Shown here piece by piece: positions 45,826 to 56,686 of a stretch of DNA of 61,212 bases (the first letter of the stretch is position 1; every line of letters starts with the position of its first letter). The notes under the pieces are model-generated. The model made no database searches and was not told where the DNA came from. It worked only from the letters and a program-made list of their open reading frames with translations. The position numbers and the translations under genes were made by a program. This DNA comes from Serratia sp. M24T3 (lineage in GTDB: Bacteria > Pseudomonadota > Gammaproteobacteria > Enterobacterales > Enterobacteriaceae), in contig NZ_AJHJ01000028.1 in assembly GCF_000257645.1 (NCBI RefSeq), positions 1 through 61,212 of the forward strand. The letters are read 5' to 3'.

Positions 45826-47523
45826 ATGGATTACGATTACATCATTATTGGTGCGGGTTCTGCCGGCAACGTTTTAGCGACCCGACTCACCGAAGACAGC
45901 AGCGTCGGCGTGCTGTTGCTCGAAGCGGGCGGTCCGGATTACCGTGCCGATTTCCGTACCCAGATGCCTGCTGCATTGGCATTTCCATTGCAGGGGCGTC
46001 GCTATAATTGGGCCTATGAAACCGATCCCGAGCCACATATGGACAACCGCCGCATGGAGTGTGGCCGTGGTAAAGGTCTGGGCGGCTCTTCATTGATCAA
46101 CGGCATGTGCTACATCCGTGGCAACGCGATGGATTTCGACAATTGGGCCACCGCGCCGGGGCTTGAAAACTGGAGCTATCTCGACTGCCTGCCTTATTTC
46201 CGCAAGGCAGAAACCCGTGATATTGGCGGTAATGATTTCCACGGCGATAACGGCCCGGTTAGCGTCACCACGCCGAAAGCCGGCAACAATCCGCTGTTCC
46301 ACGCGATGATTGAAGCAGGCGTTCAGGCGGGTTATCCGCGAACTGACGACCTCAATGGTTATCAGCAGGAAGGATTTGGCCCGATGGACCGCACCGTGAC
46401 GCCAAAAGGTCGCCGTGCGAGTACCGCTCGTGGTTATCTGGATCAGGCTAAACCGCGCGCCAATCTGACTATCGTCACTCACGCCACCACCGACCGCATT
46501 CTGTTTGATGGCAAGAAAGCCGTGGGCGTCAACTATATGAAAGGCGACGATATCAAGCTGATTGAAGCTCAGGCAAAACGCGAGGTTCTGCTGTGTGGTG
46601 GAGCGATCGCTTCTCCACAGATTCTGCAACGCTCGGGCGTGGGTCCAGCAGCATTGTTGAATTCGTTGGATATTCCTGTAGTGCACGATTTGCCGGGCGT
46701 GGGCGAAAATTTGCAGGACCATCTGGAGATGTATTTGCAGTACAGCTGTACTCAGCCGGTTTCGCTTTATCCGGCGTTGCAATGGTTTAATCAGCCGAAA
46801 ATTGGTGCCGAATGGTTGTTTAATGGCACTGGCGTTGGTGCAAGCAACCAGTTTGAGGCCGGTGGTTTTATCCGCAGCCGCGAAGAGTTTACCTGGCCGA
46901 ACATTCAGTATCATTTCCTGCCGGTAGCGATTAATTACAACGGCAGTAATGGTGTAAAAGAACACGGCTTCCAGGCGCACGTGGGTTCTATGCGTTCGCC
47001 AAGCCGCGGTCGCGTGCAGGTAAAATCGAAAGATCCACGCCAGCATCCGAGTATTCTGTTCAACTACATGTCTAGCGAACAGGACTGGCATGAGTTCCGT
47101 GATGCTATCCGCATTACCCGTGAAATCATGGCTCAGCCGGCGCTGGACCCTTATCGTGGCCGCGAAATCAGTCCAGGTATCGAGGTGCAGACCGACGAAC
47201 AGCTGGATGCGTTTATTCGCGAACATGCTGAAACCGCGTTCCATCCATCCTGTAGCTGTAAAATGGGCAGCGACGAGATGGCCGTGGTTGACGGGCAAGG
47301 GCGCGTTCACGGCTTGCAGAATCTTCGCGTAGTTGATGCTTCAATTATGCCGCAAATCATTACTGGCAACCTGAACGCGACTACCATCATGATTGCCGAG
47401 AAAATTGCTGATGTTATTCGTGGTCGCCAGCCGCTGCCACGCAGCACCACCGAGTATTATCAGGCCAACGGCGCTCCCGTGCGCGGCGAGCCGCTGAAGG
47501 CGAGTAACAGTAAAACTGTTTAA
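45826..47523 (+). CDS. betA: Choline dehydrogenase BetA
   Basis: BetA is a membrane-associated FAD enzyme of the GMC oxidoreductase family that converts choline to betaine aldehyde. The 565-residue protein has the FAD dinucleotide motif [17 protein letters not shown] at the N-terminus. GMC signature 1 follows ([20 protein letters not shown]), then signature 2 in [17 protein letters not shown]. The active-site His region is in [10 protein letters not shown] and [18 protein letters not shown] use ATG 45826 with GAGGAG just upstream. A longer frame from 45553 overlaps betB and is an artefact. A strong terminator follows. Confidence 0.97.
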   Translation: MDYDYIIIGAGSAGNVLATRLTEDSSVGVLLLEAGGPDYRADFRTQMPAALAFPLQGRRYNWAYETDPEPHMDNRRMECGRGKGLGGSSLINGMCYIRGNAMDFDNWATAPGLENWSYLDCLPYFRKAETRDIGGNDFHGDNGPVSVTTPKAGNNPLFHAMIEAGVQAGYPRTDDLNGYQQEGFGPMDRTVTPKGRRASTARGYLDQAKPRANLTIVTHATTDRILFDGKKAVGVNYMKGDDIKLIEAQAKREVLLCGGAIASPQILQRSGVGPAALLNSLDIPVVHDLPGVGENLQDHLEMYLQYSCTQPVSLYPALQWFNQPKIGAEWLFNGTGVGASNQFEAGGFIRSREEFTWPNIQYHFLPVAINYNGSNGVKEHGFQAHVGSMRSPSRGRVQVKSKDPRQHPSILFNYMSSEQDWHEFRDAIRITREIMAQPALDPYRGREISPGIEVQTDEQLDAFIREHAETAFHPSCSCKMGSDEMAVVDGQGRVHGLQNLRVVDASIMPQIITGNLNATTIMIAEKIADVIRGRQPLPRSTTEYYQANGAPVRGEPLKASNSKTV

Positions 47524-47559
47524 GTATAAATTTACGCTCTAGGCAGTTAAGACGTGATT

Positions 47560-47593
47560 AAAGGGGATAATCTTCGGATTATCCCCTTTTTTT
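47560..47593 (+). terminator. Rho-independent terminator of betIBA
   Basis: A 13-bp stem AAAGGGGATAATC/GATTATCCCCTTT closed by a TTCG tetraloop runs into seven or more T. Confidence 0.95.
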
Positions 47594-47655
47594 GCCTTCT
47601 CACTGGAGGAGCCAAAAGCATAAGCATAGAAAGCAAAAGCATAAGAACGTGAAAT

Positions 47656-47677
47656 TTATGTGACATCGATCACATAA
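47656..47677. promoter_or_regulatory. CRP-cAMP binding site upstream of tsx
   Basis: TGTGA-CATCGA-TCACA with matching TTA/TAA flanks is a near-ideal symmetric CRP site. It lies about 210 bases before tsx, which in E. coli is under CRP/CytR control. No other element was identified in 47680-47885. Confidence 0.85.
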
Positions 47678-47885
47678 AGTGTGTATGAAAATGAAACTGA
47701 AATTGACAAATGTTGACCGAGTCGATAATTAAGAGACAACAATTACGCCGTATACAGAATTTTCCGATGTGACGTTTATTTGAACGTGCGATTTCCGGAA
47801 TGTGTCGGCTTGTTAGCAGGGTCGTTTTTATACACAAATATCTCCCCACGCCAGGGAGTTGCTTTCCTTTTGCTTCTGGTAACCC

Positions 47886-48758
47886 ATGAAAACTAAAATT
47901 TTACTGGCAGGTGCACTTCTCCTTTCTTCGTACAGTGCGCAAACGCTTGCTGACGATCTCAAGGATCAATACGTTTCCGACTGGTGGCATCAAAGCGTTA
48001 ACGTGGTTGGCAGCTACCACACGCGTTTTGGACCACATGAAAACAATGACTTATATCTTGAGTACGAAGCCTTTGCGCATAAAGACTGGTTCGACTTCTA
48101 CGGTTATGTCGATGTGCCAAAATTCTTCGGTGTAGGTAACGGCAACGACAACGGCATCTGGGACAGAAAAGTAGGTTCTCCAGTATTTACCGAGATCGAA
48201 CCGCGTTTCTCTATCGATAAACTGACCGGCAAAGATCTGAGCATCGGCCCGATCAAGCAGTGGTATTTCGCCAACAACTATATTTACGATCAGGGTCCTA
48301 ACAACGCCAACCGCCAGAATACTTGGTACATGGGCCTGGGTACCGACATCGATACTCACACGCCGTTAAACCTGTCTCTGAATATTTATAAAAAATATCA
48401 ATGGCAAAACTATGGTGCTGCCAATGAAAACAAATGGGACGGTTACCGCTTCAAAGTGAAATACTTCTTGCCGTTAGGTGAAATGTGGGGCGGGAAAGTC
48501 AGCTATATCGGCTTTACCAACTTCGACTGGGGCTCACATCTTGCGGATAACGACAACACGGCAAGAACCAACCATTCGATTGCATCCAGCCACATTTTGG
48601 CACTTAACTATGCGCACTGGCATTATTCGCTGGTGGCGCGTTACTTCCACAACGGCGGACAGTGGGCCGATGGCACCCAGTTGAACTTCGGTGACGGCGA
48701 TTTCACCGTCAAATCAACCGGTTTTGGCTACTACGCAGTGATCGGTTATAGCTTCTGA
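47886..48758 (+). CDS. tsx: Nucleoside-specific outer-membrane channel Tsx
   Basis: Tsx is a twelve-stranded monomeric barrel that lets nucleosides cross the outer membrane. The 290-residue precursor (E. coli 294) has the signal peptide [22 protein letters not shown] and then the mature [28 protein letters not shown]. The strand segments [19 protein letters not shown] and [13 protein letters not shown] are family hallmarks. It ends in Phe (VIGYSF). It stands alone between the bet locus and ybiT. A perfect-core CRP site lies upstream. Confidence 0.95.
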   Translation: MKTKILLAGALLLSSYSAQTLADDLKDQYVSDWWHQSVNVVGSYHTRFGPHENNDLYLEYEAFAHKDWFDFYGYVDVPKFFGVGNGNDNGIWDRKVGSPVFTEIEPRFSIDKLTGKDLSIGPIKQWYFANNYIYDQGPNNANRQNTWYMGLGTDIDTHTPLNLSLNIYKKYQWQNYGAANENKWDGYRFKVKYFLPLGEMWGGKVSYIGFTNFDWGSHLADNDNTARTNHSIASSHILALNYAHWHYSLVARYFHNGGQWADGTQLNFGDGDFTVKSTGFGYYAVIGYSF

Positions 48759-48928
48759 TACTTTGTATTAAGCGGCTTCCTTAAGGCTTTATAAACCTCG
48801 GTTGCATAGCCTGTCAGCCTGGGCCTCTGCCTTTCTATTGCGCTGTCTCGTTGGATAGCGCAATAATTCACCAAAACTTCGCACGATCTCTTGGCCGGTT
48901 TATGGCATAATGCGCGCCAAATCACACT

Positions 48929-49056
48929 TATACTCTTTATCTTTCAAGTTGCAGATGCGTTGGCTGCTTTCTTTCACGCTAGTCACTTACCTTGGTAAGC
49001 TCGTGGGGATTCGTTGAGTTGCCGCCTTCCTGCATCATGAAAGCTATAGATTATAT
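48929..49056. repeat. ERIC element
   Basis: About 128 bases match the Enterobacterial Repetitive Intergenic Consensus: TTTCAAGTTGCAGATGCG, the central CAGTCACTTA-like and GGTAAGCTCGTGGGGATTCG inverted pair, and GCCGCCTTCCTGCA. ERIC elements can fold when transcribed and affect neighbouring mRNA. This one ends about 30 bases before the ybiT start. Confidence 0.85.
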
Positions 49057-49086
49057 TGAATCCAATTAAACTTAAGAGCGAGCTCT

Positions 49087-50682
49087 GTGCTAAGTACTTA
49101 CAACATCACCATGCAATTCGGCAGCAAGCCGCTATTTGAAAATATTAACGTCAAGTTTGGCGGCGGAAACCGTTATGGTTTGATCGGCGCGAACGGCTGC
49201 GGTAAATCGACCTTTATGAAAATCCTCGGTGGCGATTTAGTGCCATCGGGCGGTAACGTCGTGCTTGATCCCAACGAACGTTTGGGTAAGCTGCGTCAGG
49301 ATCAGTTCGCCTTCGAAAAATATAGCGTGCTTGATACCGTTATTATGGGCCACGCAGAGCTGTGGGCTGTAAAAGAAGAGCGCGACAGCATCTACGCAAT
49401 GGCCGACATGAGCGAAGAAGACGGCTACAAAGTCGCTGACCTTGAAGTTGCTTACGGTGAAATGGACGGCTACAGCGCTGAATCCCGTGCTGGTGAGCTT
49501 CTGCTGGGTGTTGGTATCCCGGTTGAGCAGCATTACGGCCCGATGAGCGAAATTGCTCCCGGCTTCAAACTGCGCGTATTGTTGGCGCAGGCGCTGTTCT
49601 CCGATCCAGAGATCCTGCTGCTCGACGAACCAACCAACAACCTCGACATCGATACTATTCGCTGGCTCGAGCAGGTGCTGAACGAGCGTAACAGCACCAT
49701 GATCATTATTTCGCATGACCGTCACTTCCTGAACATGGTCTGTACTCACATGGCTGACCTGGATTACGGCGAACTGCGCGTTTACCCAGGCAACTATGAC
49801 GAATACATGACGGCGGCAACGCAGGCTCGTGATCTTCTGAATGCTAATAACGCCAAGAAAAAAGCTCAGATCGCCGAGCTGCAATCTTTCGTTAGCCGTT
49901 TCAGCGCCAACGCCTCCAAATCCAAGCAGGCAACTTCACGCGCCAAGAAAATTGATAAAATCCAGCTGGATGAAGTCAAGGCTTCAAGCCGTCAGAATCC
50001 TTATATGCGTTTCGAGCAGGATAAAAAACTGTTCCGTAATGCGCTGGAAGTGGACAAGATTACTAAAGGTTTCGACAACGGCCCGCTGTTCAAAGGCTTC
50101 AGCCTGATGCTGGAAGTGGGTGAAAAAGTGGCGATTCTGGGTGCAAACGGCGTCGGTAAAACCACCATGCTGAAAACGCTGGTAGGCGATTCGCTGCCCG
50201 ATGCCGGTACCGTAAAATGGTCTGAAAACTGCAAGATTGGCTACTACGCGCAGGATCACGAGTACGAGTTCGACGAAACGATGAACGTATTCGACTGGAT
50301 GAGCCAGTGGAAATCGGAAAAAGACGACGAGCAGGCCGTGCGCGGTGTTCTGGGGCGTTTGCTGTTTGGTCAGGACGACATCAAGAAAAAAGTTAAAGTG
50401 CTTTCTGGTGGCGAAAAGGGCCGTATGCTCTTTGGTAAACTGATGATGCAGTGTCCAAACATTCTGATAATGGATGAACCTACCAACCACCTGGATATGG
50501 AATCCATCGAATCGCTGAACATGGCGCTGGAAATGTATGAAGGCACCCTGATCTTCGTTTCCCACGACCGTGAGTTCGTGAGTTCTTTGGCGAGCCGAAT
50601 CATCGAGATCACGCCGAACAAAATCACTGATTTCACCGGTAATTACGAAGATTACCTGCGCAGCCAGGGCATCAATAGCTAA
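49087..50682 (+). CDS. ybiT: ABC-F family ATPase YbiT
   Basis: YbiT is a soluble ABC-F protein with two ATPase domains that acts at the ribosome rather than in transport. The 531-residue product (E. coli 530) has Walker A motifs GANGCGKST and GANGVGKTT and signature plus Walker [18 protein letters not shown] and [16 protein letters not shown]. The ABC-F linker between them is charged ([21 protein letters not shown]). The start is GTG at 49087, giving [20 protein letters not shown] in line with family members. An ERIC element lies immediately upstream and may influence its mRNA. Confidence 0.96.
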   Translation: MLSTYNITMQFGSKPLFENINVKFGGGNRYGLIGANGCGKSTFMKILGGDLVPSGGNVVLDPNERLGKLRQDQFAFEKYSVLDTVIMGHAELWAVKEERDSIYAMADMSEEDGYKVADLEVAYGEMDGYSAESRAGELLLGVGIPVEQHYGPMSEIAPGFKLRVLLAQALFSDPEILLLDEPTNNLDIDTIRWLEQVLNERNSTMIIISHDRHFLNMVCTHMADLDYGELRVYPGNYDEYMTAATQARDLLNANNAKKKAQIAELQSFVSRFSANASKSKQATSRAKKIDKIQLDEVKASSRQNPYMRFEQDKKLFRNALEVDKITKGFDNGPLFKGFSLMLEVGEKVAILGANGVGKTTMLKTLVGDSLPDAGTVKWSENCKIGYYAQDHEYEFDETMNVFDWMSQWKSEKDDEQAVRGVLGRLLFGQDDIKKKVKVLSGGEKGRMLFGKLMMQCPNILIMDEPTNHLDMESIESLNMALEMYEGTLIFVSHDREFVSSLASRIIEITPNKITDFTGNYEDYLRSQGINS

Positions 50683-50705
50683 GCGTTTTAAGCTGATTCT
50701 GGAAA

Positions 50706-50773
50706 GCTAGTTTTTTGAAATTATCAAATGCTAGTTTTCTGAAATTATCAAATGCTAGTTTTTTGAAATCAAT
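50706..50773 (+). repeat. 24-bp tandem repeat after ybiT
   Basis: The unit GCTAGTTTTTTGAAATTATC plus AAAT begins at 50706, 50730 and 50754, giving about 2.8 copies with one internal difference. It lies between the ybiT stop and the shared terminator and has no evident function. Confidence 0.85.
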
Positions 50774-50776
50774 AGA

Positions 50777-50807
50777 AAAAAAGCCGGTTTTGATAACCGG
50801 CTTTTTT
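50777..50807. terminator. Bidirectional terminator between ybiT and moeB
   Basis: The 11-bp stem AAAAGCCGGTT/AACCGGCTTTT with a five-base loop is flanked by A-rich and T-rich tails. It sits between convergent genes. Confidence 0.93.
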
Positions 50808-50831
50808 AATGCTTTAAATCAGCGATGGGGA

Positions 50832-51593
50832 CTAAGCTGATTTGCCACAAACCTCGCAATGCGGATTTTTCGCCAACCTCATTTCACGAAATTGCAGCGT
50901 CATGGCGTCATACATCAGCAATCTGCCGCTTTTAATTTCCCCGAAGCCCGCCAGCAGCTTGATGGCTTCCATAGACTGCAAACTGCCGATAGTGCCCACT
51001 AACGGTGCCATAACTCCAGCCTCCACGCAGCTAAGCGCCTGCTCGCCAAACAGCCGACTCAGGCAGCGATAGCAAGGTTCATCGTCTTGGTGGGTGAAAA
51101 CGCTGATTTGCCCTTCCATGCGGATTGCCGCGCCAGAAACCAGCGGTTTTTTTAGCGTAAAGCAGGCTTTATTGAGCTGATTGCGCGTTTCGACGTTATC
51201 GGTGCAATCGAGCACGATGTCGCATTCGTCGATTAGCTTCAAAAGTTGCTCGGCATCGAGTTGATGATCGACAGTATTAAGAATGACGTGGGGATTAATC
51301 GCTGCCAGCGCGATGGCTGCTGAGTCGACTTTTTTTAAGCCGATACGCGCATCGCTGTGCAAGATTTGGCGTTGCAGATTAGAAAGCGAAACGGTGTCGA
51401 AATCGAGCAGGGTAAGCGCGCCAACCCCCGCCGCGGCCAAATACTGCGCGGCGGCGCAACCCAGCCCGCCGAGACCCACCACCAGCGCATGACTGGCTTT
51501 AAGCTTTTCCTGCCCGTCGAAATCAAAACCGCGCAGCACAATCTGCCGGTTGTAGCGCAGGGTTTCCGCATCGCTTAGCTCTGGCAGTGTCAT
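50832..51593 (-). CDS. moeB: Molybdopterin-synthase adenylyltransferase MoeB
   Basis: MoeB adenylates the C-terminal Gly of MoaD so that it can be charged with sulphur during molybdopterin synthesis. The 253-residue protein has the ATP loop VVGLGGLGCAAAQYLAAAGV, the LSNLQRQ segment, DCTDNVETRNQLN, and zinc cysteines in EPCYRCL and NPHCEVCG. Length is standard. It lies four bases after moeA in the moeAB operon. The cofactor made is also needed by the molybdo-oxidoreductase at 32.4 kb. Confidence 0.96.
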   Translation of the reverse strand: MTLPELSDAETLRYNRQIVLRGFDFDGQEKLKASHALVVGLGGLGCAAAQYLAAAGVGALTLLDFDTVSLSNLQRQILHSDARIGLKKVDSAAIALAAINPHVILNTVDHQLDAEQLLKLIDECDIVLDCTDNVETRNQLNKACFTLKKPLVSGAAIRMEGQISVFTHQDDEPCYRCLSRLFGEQALSCVEAGVMAPLVGTIGSLQSMEAIKLLAGFGEIKSGRLLMYDAMTLQFREMRLAKNPHCEVCGKSA

Positions 51594-51597
51594 CGGT

Positions 51598-52842
51598 TTA
51601 TCCTTTTAACAAGGCATTGAATGGCTCAACGTCGACCCATTCGCCCACCGCCACGTCGCCGCGCTCGCGTTCCAGCACCACGAAGCCGTTAGCCAGGCTG
51701 TAGGAGCTGAACACGTGTGAACCTTGAGGGCCCGTGGTTCGAGCTTCAAGTTCGCCCTGCGCGTTATGCACAAACACCGCGCGCTGAAAATCGAGACGAC
51801 CAGGCGTTTTTTTAAAGTTGCTCGCCGCTCTGGCGCGCAGGCGCGGCGGCAAGCGCCAGTCAGTGTGTGAAGAAAGGCGGGCGATCAACGGTTGCACCAA
51901 CTGATAAAAAGTCAGCACGGCTGAAACTGGATTGCCGGGTAAACCGCAGAACCACGCGTTATTCAATTTACCAAAGGCGAAAGGTTTACCCGGTTTAATC
52001 GCCAGCTTCCAAAAGCCAATCTGGCCGATTTCATCGAGCATCGACTTAGTGTAATCAGCCTCGCCGACTGAGACACCACCGCTGCTGATAACCAGGTCAG
52101 CATAATTGTCGGCCTGTTGGAAAGCCTGGCGTAGCGCTGCCGGATCGTCGCGGATAATGCCTAAATCCAACACTTCACAACCTAATTGATCGAGCATCAG
52201 GTGAACCGCAAAGCGGTTAGTGTCGTAAATTTGGCCTTCTTCTAATGGCGTGCCGACCGGCTGTAACTCGTCACCAGTGGAAAATACCGCCACTTTGAGA
52301 CGGCGATTCACTTCGACTTTCTCAACTCCCAAAGAAGCCAGCAGCGGCAGTTCAGCTACACCCAGTCGCACGCCGGCGGCTAAAACCTCCTGCCCCTGAC
52401 GGATATCGTCGCCGATAAGACGAATATTTTGACCTTTTTCAACCGGCACAGTGAAACGCACGCCCGCATCGGTTTTCTCCGCTTCTTCCTGCATGATTAC
52501 CGCGTCTGCGCCGGAGGGCACGGGCGCACCAGTCATGATGCGGATGCAGCTTCCGGCAGGCCATTCACCGTTGAAAGGCGCGCCAGCAAAGGCTTTACCG
52601 GCCACGGTGAATACGGCATCTTCGCGATATTCCGCACTGCGAATGGCATACCCGTCCATAGCCGAATTATCAAACGGAGGTACATATACCGGAGAACGCA
52701 CCGCGCTGGCGGTGATGCGGCCTGCGGATTCGGTAAGTGGCAGCCATTCAGTTTTTGCCTGAGTTAACGGCGAGGTCTGCGAGAGCATTTTGTCCAGCGC
52801 TTCTTGCAGCGAAATCAGGCCCGAGGTAAACGTGTTTTCCAT
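51598..52842 (-). CDS. moeA: Molybdopterin molybdotransferase MoeA
   Basis: MoeA inserts molybdate into adenylated molybdopterin. The protein is about 414 residues (E. coli 411). It shows [42 protein letters not shown], the catalytic-pocket [32 protein letters not shown] and [17 protein letters not shown]. Two adjacent ATG codons (52842 and 52845) open the frame; the second matches the family N-terminus [17 protein letters not shown]. It is the first gene of moeAB, divergent from the small DeoR-type gene. The bases before it up to about 53119 hold AT-rich promoter-like sequence with no other clear feature. Confidence 0.96.
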   Translation of the reverse strand: MENTFTSGLISLQEALDKMLSQTSPLTQAKTEWLPLTESAGRITASAVRSPVYVPPFDNSAMDGYAIRSAEYREDAVFTVAGKAFAGAPFNGEWPAGSCIRIMTGAPVPSGADAVIMQEEAEKTDAGVRFTVPVEKGQNIRLIGDDIRQGQEVLAAGVRLGVAELPLLASLGVEKVEVNRRLKVAVFSTGDELQPVGTPLEEGQIYDTNRFAVHLMLDQLGCEVLDLGIIRDDPAALRQAFQQADNYADLVISSGGVSVGEADYTKSMLDEIGQIGFWKLAIKPGKPFAFGKLNNAWFCGLPGNPVSAVLTFYQLVQPLIARLSSHTDWRLPPRLRARAASNFKKTPGRLDFQRAVFVHNAQGELEARTTGPQGSHVFSSYSLANGFVVLERERGDVAVGEWVDVEPFNALLKG

Positions 52843-53119
52843 CATTAAACCCTTTTATTACCGGCCGAGAAGGGGCAAAAGGCGAGCCGGTTGATGGTGA
52901 GAAATATCCTTTGATTATGCCAGAGAAAGCCCTGTGCGCCCAAACGAACGGCTAACGAAAAGCACTCAGTGACTTGAACGTTTCTAAACGTATAAGCGAT
53001 TTTTAAGATCTGAATAGCAGCAGATCAGCAATCTTAAGCTTAAAAAGTTCTTAAAATCTTCTAAAAGAATGAGATCGATCGCATAAATGATCCTGCAATC
53101 GGCGTATTATTACTGGCCT

Positions 53120-53141
53120 TTGTGTGATGGGTGTCACATAA
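53120..53141. promoter_or_regulatory. CRP-cAMP binding site upstream of the small DeoR-type gene
   Basis: TGTGA-TGGGTG-TCACA has a perfect CRP core with the six-base spacer. It lies about 32 bases before the ATG of the small HTH gene, so it may activate or occlude its promoter depending on the start site. Confidence 0.75.
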
Positions 53142-53172
53142 AATTGTCTTTTGCGTCTGGAGTTGCATCGTG

Positions 53173-53403
53173 ATGAAAAAAAACCGCCATCAGGCCATCC
53201 TGAAATTGGTGGATCAACATGAGGTAGTTCAGGTTAATGAGTTAGCGCTTTGGTTAGAGGTGAGTCTGGAAACAATTCGCCGTGACCTCAACGAAATGCA
53301 AGACAAAGGATTGATTCAACGCCGCCATGGTAGGGCACGTCGCGTTGATCCACCGCCTTCCTATGGCTGGATCAATAGCTTGCAGCGCGTCTCTCATAGT
53401 TGA
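53173..53403 (+). CDS. Small DeoR-type helix-turn-helix protein (DNA-binding domain only)
   Basis: The 76-residue product consists almost entirely of a DeoR/GlpR N-terminal winged helix (RHQAILKLVDQHEVVQVNEL, LEVSLETIRRDLNEMQDKGLIQRRHG). Full DeoR regulators are about 250 residues with a sugar-phosphate-binding domain; here a basic tail (RARRVDPPPSYGWINSLQRV) and a stop replace it. The start at 53173 is preceded by GGAG some way upstream; an in-frame ATG at 53131 is possible but overlaps the CRP site. A terminator follows the stop, which argues for a real, complete small gene rather than a random remnant. Confidence 0.75.
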   Translation: MKKNRHQAILKLVDQHEVVQVNELALWLEVSLETIRRDLNEMQDKGLIQRRHGRARRVDPPPSYGWINSLQRVSHS

Positions 53404-53420
53404 GCCCCTCAATATCAAGA

Positions 53421-53452
53421 AGGAAAATCAGCGCCGCTGGTTTTCCTTTTTT
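53421..53452 (+). terminator. Rho-independent terminator of the small DeoR-type gene
   Basis: A stem AGGAAAATCAGC against GCTGGTTTTCCT with a short loop ends in six T. Confidence 0.88.
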
Positions 53453-53613
53453 CGTTTTATCCGCCGTCGGTTATTCATTCCTGCGCGTTATTTTCTATAA
53501 ATAATCTAAGCAATTAGCCTCATCAAGATGGACTTAATTTTCAGCTTTACATACTCTGCACGGCTAAATATAGTCGAAATCCTGGACTATTCTTTAGGCG
53601 GCCTTAGTGGCAC

Positions 53614-54639
53614 ATGAGCGAAAAAATGACCATATCTCAAACTGTAGTGATAGGCGGAACACCTGATTCAACGTCACCGGTGGCGGTAATTGCTATTCAT
53701 GGTGGCGCTGGGGCGATAACTCGCCAGGCAATGAGCGCCGAAAAAGAGCGTCTTTATTTACAGGCGCTGGAAGAGATCGTCAGCAGCGGGCAGGCAATTT
53801 TGGCAGCGGGTGGCAGCGCGGTTGACGCAGTGACCGAGGCGGTTCGCCTGCTGGAAGAGTGTCCTTTTTTCAACGCCGGAACCGGCGCGGTATTTACCCA
53901 TCAGGGCACTCACGAACTCGATGCCTGTATTATGGATGGCCGCACACTGGATTCCGGCGCTGTCAGCTGCGTCAGTCACATCCGCAATCCGATTTTGACC
54001 GCCCGTAAAGTGATGGAACAGAGCGCGCACGTAATGTTTACCGGCGCAGGCGCGGAATCGTTTGCGCGTGAGCACGGGCAAGAAATGGTGTCGGCAGATT
54101 ATTTCTTCACTCAGGACCGTTTCGATCAACTGCAACGCGCTCTGAAAACCGATGGCGTCATGCTTGATCATGACGGGGCGAGCTTAAATGCCAATATTTC
54201 TGACGATCCTTTAGATCCAGATCGCAAATTTGGCACTGTTGGTGCCGTTGCATTGGATCTTATGGGTAATCTGGCTGCTGCGACTTCAACCGGCGGAATG
54301 ACCAATAAACAGGCTGGCCGCGTTGGCGATACGCCAATTATCGGCGCAGGCTGCTATGCCAGCAATAAAACGGTCGCAGTCTCCAGCACCGGCACTGGCG
54401 AAGTATTTATGCGCACAGTCGCGGCCTATGATGTCGCCGCGCTGATTGAGTACGCAGGACTTACACTCGAACAGGCCACCGATAAAGTGGTAATGGAAAA
54501 GCTGGTGGCGCTGGAAGGCTCGGGTGGCATGATAGCCATCGACCGTTTCGGCAATGTACGCCTGCCGTTTAACAGCGAAGGTATGTATCGCGGTTTTGCC
54601 TACGTTGGCAAAGCGCCAGAAGTGGCAATTTATCGTTAA
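53614..54639 (+). CDS. iaaA: Isoaspartyl peptidase / L-asparaginase IaaA
   Basis: IaaA is an N-terminal nucleophile hydrolase that cleaves isoaspartyl dipeptides and asparagine after self-processing. The 341-residue precursor shows VIAIHGGAGAI, NAGTGAVFTHQGTHELDACIMDG and the autocleavage site before Thr208 in KFGTVGAVALD. The product-binding STGGMTNKQAGRVGDTPIIGAG and SSTGTGEVFMR follow. The N-terminus is about 20 residues longer than in E. coli IaaA (321); a later start is possible. As in E. coli it precedes gsiABCD, linking peptide breakdown with glutathione/peptide import. Confidence 0.95.
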   Translation: MSEKMTISQTVVIGGTPDSTSPVAVIAIHGGAGAITRQAMSAEKERLYLQALEEIVSSGQAILAAGGSAVDAVTEAVRLLEECPFFNAGTGAVFTHQGTHELDACIMDGRTLDSGAVSCVSHIRNPILTARKVMEQSAHVMFTGAGAESFAREHGQEMVSADYFFTQDRFDQLQRALKTDGVMLDHDGASLNANISDDPLDPDRKFGTVGAVALDLMGNLAAATSTGGMTNKQAGRVGDTPIIGAGCYASNKTVAVSSTGTGEVFMRTVAAYDVAALIEYAGLTLEQATDKVVMEKLVALEGSGGMIAIDRFGNVRLPFNSEGMYRGFAYVGKAPEVAIYR

Positions 54640-54712
54640 TATCTGAAGTTATTGCTAATCAGCAGGTGAGTTTCAAGAAATTCAGGGAGAAGTACATGGT
54701 TAAGGAGTCGTG

Positions 54713-56629
54713 ATGAGTCAGACAATTTCCCGCGAGCACGCGCTTTCGGCACCGACAATGCTTGACGATCAAGTGCTGTCGGTGCGCAGTCTCAGCGTTC
54801 GTTTCGAGCACGAGGGGCAGGCGATTGAGGCAGTGCGTCATCTCGACTTTGAGGTGAAACGTGGTGAGACGCTGGCGATCGTCGGGGAATCAGGCTCCGG
54901 GAAATCCGCCACCTCACTGGCATTGATGCGCCTGGTGGAGCAGGGTGGTGGCCAGGTTCATCAGGGAAAAATCGATTTTAGGCGTCGTAACGGGCAGATT
55001 GTTGACCTGACTGCCGCCCGTCAGTCCGAGATGCGCAAGCTGCGCGGTGCGGATATGGCGATGATTTTTCAGGAGCCGATGACCTCGCTTAACCCGGTGT
55101 TTCCGGTCGGCGAACAGATTGCCGAATCTATCCGTCTGCATCAGGGCAAAAACCATGCCGCCGCGCGTGCAGAAGCTTTGCGCATGCTTGAGCTGGTGCG
55201 CATTCCCGAAGCGCAAAATATTCTTGATAGTTACCCGCATCAGCTTTCCGGCGGGATGCGCCAGAGAGTGATGATTGCGATGGCGCTGTCGTGTAAACCG
55301 GCGCTGCTGATTGCCGATGAGCCAACCACCGCGCTGGACGTCACCATTCAGGCGCAAATTCTGCAACTGATTCGCGTGCTGCAGCAAGAGATGCAGATGG
55401 CGGTGATTTTCATTACTCACGATATGGGCGTAGTGGCCGAAATCGCCGACCGTGTGCTGGTGATGTATAAAGGTGAAAGTGTTGAGAGCGGTGAAGTTGG
55501 TCGCGTATTTGCCGCGCCGCAGCATCCCTACACCCGCGCGTTGCTGGCTGCGGTGCCAAAACTTGGCGCAATGAAAGGCACTCGGCTACCCGCTCGTTTC
55601 CCGCTGTTAAATACCGAAGTCAACGATCAGCCCGTTGATGACTCCTCCTTGATTCAAAAGACTTTAACTCTAGGTGCCGCTCCTATCTTGAAGGTGCGCA
55701 GTCTGGTGACTCGTTTCCCGTTACGCAGTGGCCTGTTTAATCGTATAAACCGCTATGTGCACGCGGTGGAAAAGGTGAGCTTCGATATCTATCCCGGAGA
55801 AACCCTGGCACTGGTTGGAGAATCCGGTTGCGGCAAATCTACCACTGGGCGTTCATTGCTCAGGCTGGTCGAAAGCCAGAGTGGTTCAGTTATTTTTAAC
55901 GGCAAAACTGTGTTCGATGGCGAACATGCCGGGCAGCTTTCCAGTTCTGCGCTACAACATCTTCGACGTGATATTCAGTTTATTTTTCAAGATCCTTACG
56001 CCTCCCTCGATCCGCGCCTCACGGTGGGATATTCCATCATGGAACCCCTGCTGGTCCATAAAATTGGCAGTCGTGAACAGGCAAAAGAGCGGGTTTCATG
56101 GCTGTTGGAGAAAGTTGGGCTATTGCCGGAGCACGCCGAGCGTTATCCGCATGAATTTTCAGGCGGTCAGCGTCAGCGGATCTGTATTGCCCGCGCATTG
56201 GCACTGAATCCTAAAGTGGTGATTGCCGATGAGTCGGTGTCGGCGCTGGATGTTTCGATACAGGCGCAGATCGTCAATCTATTGATGGATCTGCAGAAAG
56301 AATTTGGCATCGCGTTTCTGTTTATCTCGCACGACATGGCGGTAGTAGAAAGGATAAGCCATCGCGTCGCGGTTATGTATCTCGGGCAAATTGTCGAGAT
56401 CGGGCCACGCGCGGCGGTGTTTGAAAATCCGCAGCATCCCTACACCCGCAAGCTTATGGCTGCGGTGCCAGTGGCGGACCCGCAACATCGACGTGTTGAA
56501 CAGGCGCTGCTGGTGGATGAAATCCCAAGTCCGATCCGAGCGATCGGCGATGAGCCTATTATTGCACCGCTGGTGAAAGTGTCTGAGGGGCATTACGTTG
56601 CTCGTCATGCTATTGCCGGCGTTTATTAA
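54713..56629 (+). CDS. gsiA: Glutathione ABC transporter ATP-binding protein GsiA
   Basis: GsiA is the fused double ATPase of the GsiABCD glutathione importer. The 638-residue protein has two oligopeptide-type ATPase domains. The first has [24 protein letters not shown] and [13 protein letters not shown]; the second has [27 protein letters not shown] and [13 protein letters not shown]. Note Ser in place of Pro in the second Walker B context, as in E. coli GsiA. Each domain ends with the PYTR-type oligopeptide tail. ATG 54713 follows AAGGAG with five bases between. It leads gsiABCD, 73 bases after iaaA. Confidence 0.95.
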   Translation: MSQTISREHALSAPTMLDDQVLSVRSLSVRFEHEGQAIEAVRHLDFEVKRGETLAIVGESGSGKSATSLALMRLVEQGGGQVHQGKIDFRRRNGQIVDLTAARQSEMRKLRGADMAMIFQEPMTSLNPVFPVGEQIAESIRLHQGKNHAAARAEALRMLELVRIPEAQNILDSYPHQLSGGMRQRVMIAMALSCKPALLIADEPTTALDVTIQAQILQLIRVLQQEMQMAVIFITHDMGVVAEIADRVLVMYKGESVESGEVGRVFAAPQHPYTRALLAAVPKLGAMKGTRLPARFPLLNTEVNDQPVDDSSLIQKTLTLGAAPILKVRSLVTRFPLRSGLFNRINRYVHAVEKVSFDIYPGETLALVGESGCGKSTTGRSLLRLVESQSGSVIFNGKTVFDGEHAGQLSSSALQHLRRDIQFIFQDPYASLDPRLTVGYSIMEPLLVHKIGSREQAKERVSWLLEKVGLLPEHAERYPHEFSGGQRQRICIARALALNPKVVIADESVSALDVSIQAQIVNLLMDLQKEFGIAFLFISHDMAVVERISHRVAVMYLGQIVEIGPRAAVFENPQHPYTRKLMAAVPVADPQHRRVEQALLVDEIPSPIRAIGDEPIIAPLVKVSEGHYVARHAIAGVY

Positions 56630-56686
56630 GGAGCGCCCAACTTACAGGGAGCTTTATCGACAGGGTCTAAGGAAAAGGAAATCAGT

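Noticed and set aside
46090-47310. A 406-codon open frame antisense to betA
   Set aside because: It lies wholly opposite a clear choline dehydrogenase gene and has no family features; it is a shadow of codon bias.
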